This document shows, one piece after another, positions 17,793 through 26,794 of a stretch of 64,000 bases of DNA. Each line of letters starts with the position of its first letter. Positions within the stretch are counted from its first letter, which is position 1. Source of the stretch: Streptomyces armeniacus (GTDB taxonomy: Bacteria > Actinomycetota > Actinomycetes > Streptomycetales > Streptomycetaceae); NCBI RefSeq assembly GCF_003355155.1, contig NZ_CP031320.1:5819367-5883366 (forward strand). Reading direction: 5' to 3'. Under the pieces are notes generated by a model, which saw only the letters and a program-made list of their open reading frames with translations, ran no database searches and was not told the DNA's origin. A program made the translations under genes and the position numbers.

Positions 17793-18559
17793 GTCTCCCG
17801 GCAGCCGACGAACTGTTCCGTACGACGGGGGGCTCCGCGGTCCAGCCATCGGCGCCGCAGCAGCCCAATGGTGAACCCAGGGTGCCCGCACCCGCCGGCG
17901 AGCCCGACCAGGAGCGCACGGGCGAGCACACGACGGCGAACGAGTACGGCTCGCCGTCCTCCGGCACGGCGGCGGACGCCCCCGCCGGTGGCGCCGGTTC
18001 CGGAGGCACTGGCTCCGGTGAGCACAACGGGCGCGAGCAGCAGGCGTCCGCCGGTGCGGCGGCACCGGGCACGGTGCACGGCCGGCGCGACCAGGAGCAG
18101 GGCGGCGACGGTCAGGCAGGCCGCGACGTTCAGACAGGGCAGGGCGGCCAGAGCGGGGGCCAGACCGTCGGCCCGAACTCCGCCCAGCACAAGGGCAAGG
18201 ACCAGCAGGAGGGACGCCGCGCGCTCGGCCGTCCGGCTGCGCAGGCCGCGGCCGCCACCTCCGCCGCTCCGGCCCGCGGCCAGGCCAAGAGCCGCCAGGA
18301 CGCGGGCACTTCCGGCCGCCGCGGACGCGGCGCGAACCGGCGGCCCAGCGGGCGCGAACGGCACGACGAGAAGATCACGGTGTACGTCTCGGCCGAGGAG
18401 CTCATGGACCTCGAGCACGCGCGCCTCGTCCTGCGCGGCGAGCACGGCCTCGCCGTGGACCGGGGCCGCATCGTCCGGGAAGCCGTCGCGGTGGTCCTCG
18501 CGGACCTCGAGTCGCGGGGCGACGCGAGCATCCTCGTACGCCGCCTCCGGGGCCGCTGA
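17777..18559 (+). CDS. ParA-coupled protein with C-terminal ribbon-helix-helix-like domain
   Basis: 260 residues. Residues 1-195 are low-complexity (Gly/Gln/Ala/Ser). The last ~65 residues (KITVYVSAEELMDLEHARLV, then RGRIVREAVAVVLADLE) fit an RHH DNA-binding fold, or a related two-helix dimer. GTG 17777 with GGGAGG 10 bases upstream gives a 16-bp overlap with parA, so translation is coupled. By analogy with ParG/Omega adaptors of ParA systems, it may be the DNA- or partner-binding subunit; this is inference. The family has no assigned function that I know of. Confidence 0.75.
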   Translation: MPRRVSLPAADELFRTTGGSAVQPSAPQQPNGEPRVPAPAGEPDQERTGEHTTANEYGSPSSGTAADAPAGGAGSGGTGSGEHNGREQQASAGAAAPGTVHGRRDQEQGGDGQAGRDVQTGQGGQSGGQTVGPNSAQHKGKDQQEGRRALGRPAAQAAAATSAAPARGQAKSRQDAGTSGRRGRGANRRPSGRERHDEKITVYVSAEELMDLEHARLVLRGEHGLAVDRGRIVREAVAVVLADLESRGDASILVRRLRGR

Positions 18560-18664
18560 GCCGCTCAGCCGGCGCGTGCGGGATGTACGGGATGGAAACC
18601 GCAGGCGGCCGGTGGGGTGAGCCTGGACGTCCTCCCGGAGTGAAGCCCAGTACGCTGCCCCGCG

Positions 18665-20056
18665 ATGCCGACACCTGACGACCACGCGCCACCGCCCCGC
18701 TCCGCGCGCCGCCCCCTGGGCCGCGGCCCGGGCTCTGGCGCGCCCGGCGGCAGGGGCGCGACGGGGCTGGAGCCCGTACCGGCGGGGGCCGAGCCGGAGG
18801 CGGATGCCGGGAGCGGGGCCGGTCCCGAACCCGTGCCGGGTGCCGGGCCGGGTCCTGCGTACGGTCCTGAGACAGGGCCCGGTCCCGAGCCGGAGCCGGA
18901 GCCTGAGCCCGAGCCGGACCCTGAGCCGGAGGCCGAGCCGGAACTCGAACCCGAGTCGGTCCCGGAGCCCGGACCGGAACCCGGGGACGGCGGGCCAGAC
19001 CCCGAGCCGGAACCGGAGGCCGAGCCGGAGGCGGACCCCGGGGCTGGAGACGGTCCCGAACCCGGACCGGGTGCCGGGCTTGGTCCTGCCTACGGACCTG
19101 AGGCAGGGCCCGGTCCCGAGCCGGTCACGGAACCCGGACCGGAAGCCGAGGCGGCAGCCGGGCCGGACGCGGAGCCGGAGGCCGGGGACGCCGCCGACGG
19201 CGAGGCCGCCGCCGAGGAGGACGCCGTCGACGACGGCCGGTTCAAGGTCGTGCTCGACAACTTCGAGGGCCCGTTCGACCTTCTCCTGCAGCTCATCTCG
19301 AAGCACAAGCTCGATGTGACCGAGGTGGCGCTGTCGCGGGTCACGGACGAGTTCATGGTGCACATCCGGGCCATGGGGCCGGACTGGGACCTCGACCAGA
19401 CGACCGAGTTCCTGGTGGTCGCGGCGACCCTGCTGGACCTCAAGGCGGCGCGGCTGCTGCCCGCCGCCGAGGTCGAGGACGAGGCGGACCTCGCGCTGCT
19501 GGAGGCCAGGGACCTGCTGTTCGCGCGGCTGCTCCAGTACCGCGCGTACAAGGAGATCGCGGACATCTTCGCCGACCGGATGACCGCCGAGGCCCGCCGC
19601 CACCCCCGTACGGTCGGCCTCGAACCGCACCACGCCGAGCTGCTGCCCGAGGTGGCGCTGAGCATCGGGCCGGAGGGGTTCGCGCAGCTCGCCGTGAAGG
19701 CGATGCAGCCCAAGCCGAAGCCGCAGGTGTACGTCGAGCACATCCACGCGCCGCTGGTCAGCGTGCGCGAGCAGGCCGAGGTGGTGGTGTCCCGGCTGCG
19801 GGAGCTGGGCGAGGCCAGCTTCCAGCAGCTCGTCGCCGACGCACCGGACGGGCTCACCGTCGTCGCGCGCTTCCTGGCGCTGCTGGAGCTGTACCGCGAG
19901 CGTGTGGTGGCGCTCGACCAGGACGAGGCGCTGGGGCCGCTCACCGTCCGCTGGAGCGGCGGTGATGAGGAACAGCCGCTGGTGACGGACGAGTTCGACC
20001 AGGAGTCGCCGCAGCCCGCCCGGCGGCAGGAACCAGAACCAGAGGATGAGCCGTGA
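18665..20056 (+). CDS. scpA: Segregation and condensation protein ScpA with long acidic extension
   Basis: 463 residues. The kleisin core begins at about residue 192 ([20 protein letters not shown]) and continues through [18 protein letters not shown] and the C-terminal winged helix ([20 protein letters not shown], [12 protein letters not shown]). It bridges the SMC heads with ScpB. Residues ~40-190 are a Pro-Glu/Gly-Pro repeat ([20 protein letters not shown]), about 150 residues and strongly acidic. ATG 18665 is the first start in frame; a shorter product starting nearer the core cannot be excluded. It overlaps scpB by 4 bp. Confidence 0.93.
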   Translation: MPTPDDHAPPPRSARRPLGRGPGSGAPGGRGATGLEPVPAGAEPEADAGSGAGPEPVPGAGPGPAYGPETGPGPEPEPEPEPEPDPEPEAEPELEPESVPEPGPEPGDGGPDPEPEPEAEPEADPGAGDGPEPGPGAGLGPAYGPEAGPGPEPVTEPGPEAEAAAGPDAEPEAGDAADGEAAAEEDAVDDGRFKVVLDNFEGPFDLLLQLISKHKLDVTEVALSRVTDEFMVHIRAMGPDWDLDQTTEFLVVAATLLDLKAARLLPAAEVEDEADLALLEARDLLFARLLQYRAYKEIADIFADRMTAEARRHPRTVGLEPHHAELLPEVALSIGPEGFAQLAVKAMQPKPKPQVYVEHIHAPLVSVREQAEVVVSRLRELGEASFQQLVADAPDGLTVVARFLALLELYRERVVALDQDEALGPLTVRWSGGDEEQPLVTDEFDQESPQPARRQEPEPEDEP

Positions 20057-20742
20057 GCGAAGAGCCGTACGAGACCCCGTCGCCGGAACCGGAAACGGAA
20101 TCCGAGCCGGACGACGAGACCGGCACCGCCCCCGAGGGCGTCGCCGCGCTCGACCTCAAGCCCGCCCTCGAAGCCGTCCTCATGGTCATCGACGAGCCGG
20201 TCACCGAGGAGCATCTCGCCAAGGTGCTGGAGCGGCCGCGCCGCGCGGTGTCGGACGCGCTGCGCGAGCTGACCGACGAGTACGCGCAGCAGCACCGCGG
20301 CTTTGACCTGCGACTGATCGCCGGCGGCTGGCGCTTCTACACGCGCCCGGAGTACGCGGCCGCGGTGGAGAGCTTCGTACTGGACGGCCAGCAGGCCCGG
20401 CTCACGCAGGCCGCGCTGGAGACGCTGGCGGTCGTCGCGTACCGGCAGCCGGTGAGCCGTTCCCGGGTCTCGGCGGTGCGCGGAGTGAACTGCGACGGCG
20501 TCATGCGCACGCTCCTCCAGCGCGGTCTGGTGGAGGAGGCGGGCGCGGAACCCGAAACAGGTGCGATCCTGTACAGGACGACGAACTACTTCCTGGAACG
20601 GATGGGCCTGCGTGGCCTGGACGAGCTCCCCGAACTCGCGCCCTTCCTCCCCGAGGCGGACGCGGTGGAGGGGGATACGCAGGAGGGAATGCCGTCGTTC
20701 GACGTAGACGACAGCGCAGACCCCCAGACGACGGACCATTGA
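20053..20742 (+). CDS. scpB: Segregation and condensation protein ScpB
   Basis: 229 residues. Two tandem winged-helix domains: [20 protein letters not shown] with [19 protein letters not shown], then [20 protein letters not shown] and [21 protein letters not shown]. It dimerises and holds the ScpA-SMC complex. The GTG start overlaps the scpA stop (GTGA), indicating coupled translation. The N-terminal 30 residues are acidic and Pro/Glu-rich, like ScpA. Confidence 0.96.
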   Translation: MSEEPYETPSPEPETESEPDDETGTAPEGVAALDLKPALEAVLMVIDEPVTEEHLAKVLERPRRAVSDALRELTDEYAQQHRGFDLRLIAGGWRFYTRPEYAAAVESFVLDGQQARLTQAALETLAVVAYRQPVSRSRVSAVRGVNCDGVMRTLLQRGLVEEAGAEPETGAILYRTTNYFLERMGLRGLDELPELAPFLPEADAVEGDTQEGMPSFDVDDSADPQTTDH

Positions 20743-22040
20743 TGCGAAGCAGCGGCAGTAACACCGGTAAATCCGGCGGTAACCGAAACACCCAGGGTGG
20801 AGGAAAGCAGGGGGCGGCACGCGGTGGCGCGTCCCGGGGGAGCGACGGCGCGAAGCGTTCCGGATCCGCACGGCTCCGGCCGGAGGAGCGGCGCCACGAG
20901 AAGAGCGGCCACCCCGCGGCCCGCGCCGGCGGCGCGAGCGCCCCGGGCACGAAGCCGGGCGCCAAGGGCGGCCCGAAGGCCGGGCCGAAGTCGGGTCCGA
21001 AGAGCGGCCCGAAGACCGGCGCCAAGGCAGGCCAGAAGCCGGGCCCGAAGACCGGCCCCAAGGCCGGGGCCAAGCCCGGCGGTGCGAAGTCCGGACCGAA
21101 GACCGGCCCCAAGGCCGGTGCAGGCAAGGCGGCCGCCGGCGGCGCCCGTACCGGCACCGGCGCCCCCAAGAGCGTCACCAAGAGCGGCGCCCCCAAGGCC
21201 CGCGCCCGCAGGACGTCGGCGCCCGCGCGCCCCCGCGAGTACGAGGCGCAGATCGAGGAGCGGAACAGGGCGCGGCACAGCAAGCCCGCCGTCAAGCTCC
21301 CGAAGACGTTCGGCGAGGAGGAGGGCGAGCGGCTGCAGAAGGTCCTCGCTCGCGCGGGCATGGGCTCGCGCCGCTCCTGCGAGGACCTGATCGAGCAGGC
21401 ACGCGTCGAGGTCAACGGCGAGATCGTGCGCGAGCAGGGCCTGCGGGTCGACCCCGCGAAGGACGAGATCAAGGTCGACGGGCTGACCATCGCCACCCAG
21501 TCGTACCTGTTCTTCGCGCTGAACAAGCCCGCCGGCGTCGTCTCCGCCATGGAGGACCCGGAGGGCCGCCAGTGCCTCGGGGACTACGTGCAGAACCGGG
21601 AGACCCGGCTGTTCCACGTCGGGCGCCTCGACACCGAGACCGAGGGCATCATCCTGCTCACCAACCACGGTGAGCTGTCGCACCGCCTCACCCACCCCCG
21701 TTACGGCGTGAAGAAGACCTATCTCGCCGCGATCCAGGGCCCCATCCCGCGCGACCTCGGCAAGCAGCTGAAGGACGGGATCAAGCTGGAGGACGGGTAC
21801 GCCCGCGCCGACCACTTCAAGGTCGTCGAGAACACCGGCAAGAACTACCTGGTCGAGGTCTCCCTGCACGAGGGCCGCCGGCACATCGTCCGCCGCATGC
21901 TGTCGGAGGCGGGCTTCCCGGTCGACAAGCTCGTACGGACGCGCTTCGGCCCGATCCCGCTGGGGGACCAGAAGTCGGGCTGGCTGCGCCGGCTGACCAA
22001 TACCGAGGTCGGCATGCTGATGAACGAGGTCGGCCTCTGA
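20742..22040 (+). CDS. rRNA large-subunit-type pseudouridine synthase (RsuA/RluB family) with basic repeat N-terminus
   Basis: 432 residues. Residues ~45-160 are Lys/Gly/Pro repeats (GPK, GAK units), a plausible RNA-binding tail. The S4 domain starts near residue 195 (ERLQKVLARAGMGSRRSCED). The catalytic block GRLDTETEGIILLTNHG (Asp near 295) and GRRHIVRRMLSEAGFPV identify the RsuA/RluB/E/F family. It isomerises a specific uridine in rRNA. ATG 20742 overlaps the scpB stop (TGATG). The same order (scpAB, pseudouridine synthase, cmk, der) is found in mycobacteria. Confidence 0.94.
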   Translation: MRSSGSNTGKSGGNRNTQGGGKQGAARGGASRGSDGAKRSGSARLRPEERRHEKSGHPAARAGGASAPGTKPGAKGGPKAGPKSGPKSGPKTGAKAGQKPGPKTGPKAGAKPGGAKSGPKTGPKAGAGKAAAGGARTGTGAPKSVTKSGAPKARARRTSAPARPREYEAQIEERNRARHSKPAVKLPKTFGEEEGERLQKVLARAGMGSRRSCEDLIEQARVEVNGEIVREQGLRVDPAKDEIKVDGLTIATQSYLFFALNKPAGVVSAMEDPEGRQCLGDYVQNRETRLFHVGRLDTETEGIILLTNHGELSHRLTHPRYGVKKTYLAAIQGPIPRDLGKQLKDGIKLEDGYARADHFKVVENTGKNYLVEVSLHEGRRHIVRRMLSEAGFPVDKLVRTRFGPIPLGDQKSGWLRRLTNTEVGMLMNEVGL

Positions 22041-22042
22041 CC

Positions 22043-22852
22043 GTGCCGTCCACGTCTCCGTACCCGTCCCGGCCCTCCGGCGCGTTCCTGGACCCCGCCC
22101 TGCCCGATCTGGCCCCCGTGCTGGCGGAGCAGGAGCGGGACCACCCGCTGGTCTTCGCGACCGTGTCCGGCGCGCACCTGTACGGGTTTCCGTCCCGCGA
22201 CTCCGACGTCGATCTGCGCGGTGTCCATCTGCTGCCCGCCGCCGACCTCGTCGGCCTGCGGGAGCCGGAGGAGACCCGGTCGCGGATGTGGGTGCGGGAG
22301 GGCGTCGAGATGGATCTGGTGACGCACGACCTGCGGAAGTTCGTACGGCTGATGCTCCGGCGCAACGGATACGTGCTGGAGCAGCTCCTCTCCCCGCTGG
22401 TCCCGCACACCACGGACACGCACGCCGAGCTCGTCGCGCTGGCGCCCGGCGTGCTCACCCGGCACCACGCGCACCACTACCGCGGGTTCGCCCGTACGCA
22501 GTGGCGGCTGTACGAGCGGAACGGCGGCCTCAAGCCGCTGCTCTACACGTACCGGGTGCTGCTCACCGGCATCCACCTCATGCGCAGCGGCGAGATCGTC
22601 GCCCAGCTGCCGACGCTGCTCGGCAGCGTGCCGGAGGCGCCCGCGCGGCTGCCCGCGCTGATCGAGGCGAAGGCCGCCGCCGAGCACGGGTCGGCGGACG
22701 GCCTGGCGGACACCGAGGCCGTACGGGCGGAGGTGGCGGCGCTGCACGCGGTGCTGGACGAGGCGCAGCAGGCGTCGCGGCTGCCCGGGGAGCCGTCCGG
22801 GTACGACGCGCTCGACGAGCTGGTCGTACGGGCGCGGCTGCGGGGGGTCTAG
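22043..22852 (+). CDS. Predicted nucleotidyltransferase (COG3541/YcgL-like) A
   Basis: 269 residues. The N-terminal Pol-beta-like core has GAHLYGFPSRDSDVDLRGVH (GS-like loop then DxD) and a third acidic position in EMDLVTHDLRKFVRLML. The remainder is helical (HHYRGFARTQWRLYER, LLYTYRVLLTGIHLMRSGE). Such enzymes transfer a nucleotide to an unknown acceptor. The start overlaps closely with the pseudouridine synthase stop (2-base gap), so it is in the same operon. It shares its architecture with the next gene, which faces it. Confidence 0.85.
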   Translation: MPSTSPYPSRPSGAFLDPALPDLAPVLAEQERDHPLVFATVSGAHLYGFPSRDSDVDLRGVHLLPAADLVGLREPEETRSRMWVREGVEMDLVTHDLRKFVRLMLRRNGYVLEQLLSPLVPHTTDTHAELVALAPGVLTRHHAHHYRGFARTQWRLYERNGGLKPLLYTYRVLLTGIHLMRSGEIVAQLPTLLGSVPEAPARLPALIEAKAAAEHGSADGLADTEAVRAEVAALHAVLDEAQQASRLPGEPSGYDALDELVVRARLRGV

Positions 22853-23637
22853 CGCCGCGCGGGCTGTCCGCCGGGTGGTCCGCCGGGCGGCTCGGCCGCC
22901 GCCGAGGCGCGGCGCACGGCGAGCAGGAAGTCCTCGACGCGCGCCGTGTCCGGCTCGGGCGGCAGCGGCGTACGGGCCGCCGCGTCGTCGGCCTCCGCGC
23001 GGAGGCGCCGCATCCACGACTCGACCTCGGGCCAGGGCAGTTCGCCGTGTTTGACCGCGAGCAGCCGTTCCCGGTGCGCGCTGACGTCGAGCCGCAGCTC
23101 GCCCGTACGCAGCAGGTCGCGGCAGCTCATCAGCAGCCGCACCAGGTGCATCGCGTGCTTGCCGCGGGGCGCGCCGTGCCGGCGTACGTCCGCCTCCAGC
23201 TTCCGCCGCTGCCCGTCCGCGTAGCCGACGAACGTGCGGTGCGCGTGCCGGGACAGGAACGCGCCCCGCAGCTCCAGCAGCGCGCGGCCGGTCGCGTCGG
23301 CGTGCTCGACGAGCGGGGAGTGGAGGCACTCCAGGATGTTCGGGTTGGCGCGCAGCGCGAGGACGCAGAAGCGCTCCAGTTCCCAGGAGAACTGCTCCTC
23401 CGCGGGACCCTCCACATGCGTCGGCGGCTTGTCGAGGCGCCAGAACAGCGGCGTGGGCGCGGCGAACACCCCTCTGCGATCGGTGTCGCTGCCGTCCGTG
23501 GCGAGGCCGAAGGCGCGCGAGCCCATGACGCACGCGTAGACGGTGTGGTCGCGTACGAGTGCGTGCGGCCCGTACGCCGGGGGCCCGTGCGCGACGGGCC
23601 CGTACGCAGCCGCCGCGGCGCCGTCGTCAGAGGTCAC
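22849..23637 (-). CDS. Predicted nucleotidyltransferase (COG3541/YcgL-like) B
   Basis: 262 residues, a paralogue of the preceding protein. Core motif CVMGSRAFGLATDGSDTDRRGV has the GSxxxG...SDxD pattern, then FSWELERFCVLALRANPNIL, HRTFVGYADGQRRKLE and KHAMHLVRLLMSCRDLLRTGEL, parallel to gene A. It is convergent with gene A and overlaps it by 4 bp at the stops. Substrate unknown. The N-terminus is Ala/Gly/Pro-rich. Confidence 0.85.
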   Translation of the reverse strand: MTSDDGAAAAAYGPVAHGPPAYGPHALVRDHTVYACVMGSRAFGLATDGSDTDRRGVFAAPTPLFWRLDKPPTHVEGPAEEQFSWELERFCVLALRANPNILECLHSPLVEHADATGRALLELRGAFLSRHAHRTFVGYADGQRRKLEADVRRHGAPRGKHAMHLVRLLMSCRDLLRTGELRLDVSAHRERLLAVKHGELPWPEVESWMRRLRAEADDAAARTPLPPEPDTARVEDFLLAVRRASAAAEPPGGPPGGQPARR

Positions 23638-23825
23638 GGCGCCATCATCGCAGGGTCACGTACGGGCCCGGGTCTCGCCGGTCGGACGCGGGGCGCGTAC
23701 GGGCCGCACCCGCATTACGCTGGCCGCCATGCAGGACAGTCAGGGGCGATCAGGGACAGTGCGGTACGAAACGGTGCGGCGCGGTACGGCTCCGGGCGGA
23801 CGCGGCTGCGAGCAGAGGAGCACAG

Positions 23826-24188
23826 GTGGCGGTGCGGGCGGTACGTGGCGCGGTGCAGCTGGACCGTGACGAGTCGGACCACATGGGCGTCCGCGTCTCC
23901 GGACTGATCTGCGCCGTGCTGCGGCGCAACCGGCTCACGCCCACCGACCTGATCAGCGTGTGGTTCACCGCCACCCCCGACCTGCACAGCGACTTCCCGG
24001 CGGCCGCGGCACGCGAGCTGGGCATCGTGGACGTACCGCTGATCTGCGCGCAGGAGATGGAAGTCGAGGGCGCGATGCCGCGGGTCGTGCGTATCCTCGC
24101 CCATGTCGAGACGGATCTCGCACGGGACGAGGTCCAGCACGTGTATCTCGGCGCCGCCTCCGCTCTCCGCAAGGACATCGCACAGTAA
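23826..24188 (+). CDS. aroH: Chorismate mutase, AroH type
   Basis: 120 residues. It converts chorismate to prephenate. The AroH trimer signature is plain: VRAVRGAVQLDRDESDHM, TPTDLISVWFTATPDLHSDF, RELGIVDVPLICAQEMEVEG and RVVRILAHVET. GTG 23826 follows AGAGGAG. It abuts tyrA with no gap (TAAATG), so mutase and dehydrogenase form the prephenate branch to tyrosine in one transcript. Confidence 0.95.
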   Translation: MAVRAVRGAVQLDRDESDHMGVRVSGLICAVLRRNRLTPTDLISVWFTATPDLHSDFPAAAARELGIVDVPLICAQEMEVEGAMPRVVRILAHVETDLARDEVQHVYLGAASALRKDIAQ

Positions 24189-25277
24189 ATGCGTACCGCT
24201 CTCGTCATCGGCACCGGACTCATCGGCACCTCTGCCGCGCTCGCGCTCGCCGCCCGCGGCGTACGCGTCCACCTGCGCGACCACGACCCGGAGCGGGCCC
24301 GTACAGCCGCCGCGCTCGGCGCGGGCACCGACCGGGACCCGGAAGGGCGGGTCGACCTCGCGCTGGTGGCCGTGCCGCCCGCGCGGGTCGCCGAGGCCGT
24401 CCTGGAGGCGCAGCGGCAGGACGTGGCCCGCGGCTACCTCGACGTCGGCAGCGTCAAGGGCTCACTCCGCGGCGATCTGCGCGCGGGCGGCTGCGACCCG
24501 GCGTCGTACCTCGGTACGCACCCCATGGCCGGCAGTGAGAAGTCCGGGCCGCTCGCGGCGACCGCCGACCTGTTCGAGGGGCGGCCCTGGGTGCTCACGC
24601 CGACCACCGAGACGGACACCGAGGTGCTGAACCTCGCCCTGGAACTCGTGGCGCTCTGCCGCGCCGTCCCGGTGGTGATGGACGCGGACGCCCACGACCG
24701 CGCCGTCGCGCTCGTCTCGCACACCCCGCAGCTGCTGTCCAGCATGGTCGCGGCCCGGCTGGAGAAGGCCGACGAGACGGCCGTACGGCTGTGCGGCCAG
24801 GGCATCCGCGACGTCACGCGCATCGCCGCCTCCGACTCCGCGATGTGGCTGGACATCCTCGCCGCCAACCCCGGCCCGGTCGCCGACGTCCTCGAGGAGC
24901 TGGCGGCCGACCTGGAGGGCACCGTACAGGCGCTGCGCGGGCTGCAGTCCGCGGACGAGGAGAAGCACGGGAACAGCTCCCTCGCCCTCGCCAACGTGCT
25001 GACGCGCGGCCGGGAAGGCAGCGCGCGGGTCCCCGGCAAGCACGGCCAGGCACCGGCCACGTACGAGACGGTGGCCGTCCTGATCAGCGACCGCCCCGGC
25101 GAGCTGGCCCGCATCTTCGCGGACGCGGGCGCCGTCGGCGTCAACATCGAGGACGTCCGTATCGAGCACGCCACCGGCCAGCAGGCCGGGCACGTACAGC
25201 TGATGGTCGAGTCCGGCGCGGCCCAGTCGCTCGCCACGGCGCTGCGCGAGCGCGGGTGGGCACTGCGCACGCAGTGA
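24189..25277 (+). CDS. tyrA: Prephenate dehydrogenase with C-terminal ACT domain
   Basis: 362 residues. Rossmann motif VIGTGLIGTS at residues 6-15, catalytic stretch THPMAGSEKSGP, SHTPQLLSSMVA and RIAASDSAMWLDIL. An ACT domain (~residues 295-360: VAVLISDRPGELARIFADAG) suggests feedback by tyrosine. It is immediately downstream of aroH. Confidence 0.95.
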   Translation: MRTALVIGTGLIGTSAALALAARGVRVHLRDHDPERARTAAALGAGTDRDPEGRVDLALVAVPPARVAEAVLEAQRQDVARGYLDVGSVKGSLRGDLRAGGCDPASYLGTHPMAGSEKSGPLAATADLFEGRPWVLTPTTETDTEVLNLALELVALCRAVPVVMDADAHDRAVALVSHTPQLLSSMVAARLEKADETAVRLCGQGIRDVTRIAASDSAMWLDILAANPGPVADVLEELAADLEGTVQALRGLQSADEEKHGNSSLALANVLTRGREGSARVPGKHGQAPATYETVAVLISDRPGELARIFADAGAVGVNIEDVRIEHATGQQAGHVQLMVESGAAQSLATALRERGWALRTQ

Positions 25278-25392
25278 CGGAGGCACCGCGGCAGCCGGTA
25301 GCCTTGTGCGGGGCCGCCGTGCGGCCCGATCCCCGTACGCCGTCCCCGTACCACCGCCCCGCGCCCGTGCATCGAGAAAGGTCACACCCACC

Positions 25393-26115
25393 GTGCAAAC
25401 CGCACCGGCTCCCGTCATCGTCGCCATCGACGGCCCCTCCGGCACGGGCAAGTCCAGCACCTCCAAGGCCGTGGCCGCCGAGCTGGGCCTGAGCTACCTC
25501 GACACGGGCGCGCAGTACCGCGCGATCACCTGGTGGATGCTGTCCAACGGCATCGACGTCGAGGACCCCGCCGCCGTCGCCGCCGCGGCCGGCAAACCCA
25601 TGATCGTCTCCGGCACGGACCCGGCCCTGCCCACCATCTCGGTGGACGGCGAAGACGCCTCCGGGCCCATCCGTACGCAGGAGGTCACCGCCGCGGTCAG
25701 CGCCGTCAGCGCGGTGGCCGAGGTGCGCGCCCGCATCACCGGGCTGCAGAGGTCCATCGCGGCGGAGGCCGCGGAGGGCGGCCCGTCCGCGGAGGGCAAG
25801 GGCCGGGGGATCGTCGTCGAGGGCCGCGACATCGGCTCGACCGTCCTGCCCGACGCCGACCTCAAGATCTTCCTGACCGCCTCGCCCGAGGCGCGCGCCG
25901 CGCGCCGCAGCGGCGAGCTGCGCGGCAAGGAGGGCGCGGACCTGGCCGCCACCCAGGCGGCGCTGCTGAAGCGGGACACGGCGGATTCGAGCCGTAAGAC
26001 GTCCCCGCTGAAGAAGGCGGACGACGCGGTCGAGGTGGACACCACCGAGCTGACGCTGGAACAGGTCGTCGAATGCGTGGTGACCCTCGTCAAAGAGAAG
26101 CAGCTGGCCGAGTGA
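25393..26115 (+). CDS. cmk: Cytidylate kinase
   Basis: 240 residues. It phosphorylates CMP and dCMP. P-loop GPSGTGKSSTSKAVA, the CMP-binding insert YLDTGAQYRAITWWML, VVEGRDIGSTVLPDADLKIF and RRSGELRGKEGADL are conserved. The GTG start (VQTAPAPVIVAIDG) has only a weak GAAAGG upstream, so an upstream in-frame GTG is possible though unlikely. It overlaps the acyltransferase start by 4 bp. Confidence 0.96.
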   Translation: MQTAPAPVIVAIDGPSGTGKSSTSKAVAAELGLSYLDTGAQYRAITWWMLSNGIDVEDPAAVAAAAGKPMIVSGTDPALPTISVDGEDASGPIRTQEVTAAVSAVSAVAEVRARITGLQRSIAAEAAEGGPSAEGKGRGIVVEGRDIGSTVLPDADLKIFLTASPEARAARRSGELRGKEGADLAATQAALLKRDTADSSRKTSPLKKADDAVEVDTTELTLEQVVECVVTLVKEKQLAE

Positions 26116-26762
26116 GCGACGACGTCCCACCACCCAGGGGCGCGGCGGTCGGACGCCGGATCGGGACCGGCGTGATGTACGGGCTGTGGCGCCCGCGCGT
26201 GCTCGGCGCCTGGCGGGTCCCGGGCAGCGGCCCGGTGATCCTGGCCGGCAACCACGCGCATCTGATCGACGGCCCGATGCTGCTCGGCACCGCGCCGCGG
26301 CCGGTGCACTTCCTGGTCAAGAAGGAGGCGTTCACCGGTCCGCTGGACCCGTTCCTGCGGTCCATCGGCCAGGTGAAGGTGGACCGGAGCGTTCCGGACC
26401 GGGCGGCGATCGGCAGGGCGCTGAGCGTGCTGGAGCGCGGCGGTGTCCTCGGGATCTTCCCGGAGGGCACCCGCGGCAACGGTGACTTCGGCGAGGTGCG
26501 TGCCGGGCTGGCGTACTTCGCCGTACGTTCCGGCGCGCCCGTCGTGCCGGTGGCGGTGCTGGGCACCGCGGAGCGGCGCGGCCGGGTCGTGGGGGCGCTG
26601 CCGCCGCTGCGGGGGCGGGTGGACGTCGTGTTCGGCGAACCGTTCGCCGCGGACGACGGCAGCGGGCGCCGTACCCGTAAGGCCCTGGACGCCGCGACCG
26701 CGCGCATCCAGGAGCGGCTGACACGGCACCTGGCGGACGCCAGGCGCCGCACCGGCCGCTGA
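26112..26762 (+). CDS. 1-acyl-glycerol-3-phosphate acyltransferase (PlsC family)
   Basis: 216 residues. Acyltransferase box NHAHLIDG (NHx4D), then [28 protein letters not shown] and [14 protein letters not shown]. It probably makes phosphatidic acid at the membrane. The GTGA overlap with cmk shows coupling; der follows within 32 bp. Confidence 0.92.
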   Translation: MSDDVPPPRGAAVGRRIGTGVMYGLWRPRVLGAWRVPGSGPVILAGNHAHLIDGPMLLGTAPRPVHFLVKKEAFTGPLDPFLRSIGQVKVDRSVPDRAAIGRALSVLERGGVLGIFPEGTRGNGDFGEVRAGLAYFAVRSGAPVVPVAVLGTAERRGRVVGALPPLRGRVDVVFGEPFAADDGSGRRTRKALDAATARIQERLTRHLADARRRTGR

Positions 26763-26794
26763 AACTGAACATGACTGTGAACGAGGACGAGACC

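Noticed and set aside
22288..23907. 539-residue plus-strand frame across the nucleotidyltransferase pair.
   Set aside because: Arg/Ala/Gly-rich shadow translation without motifs.
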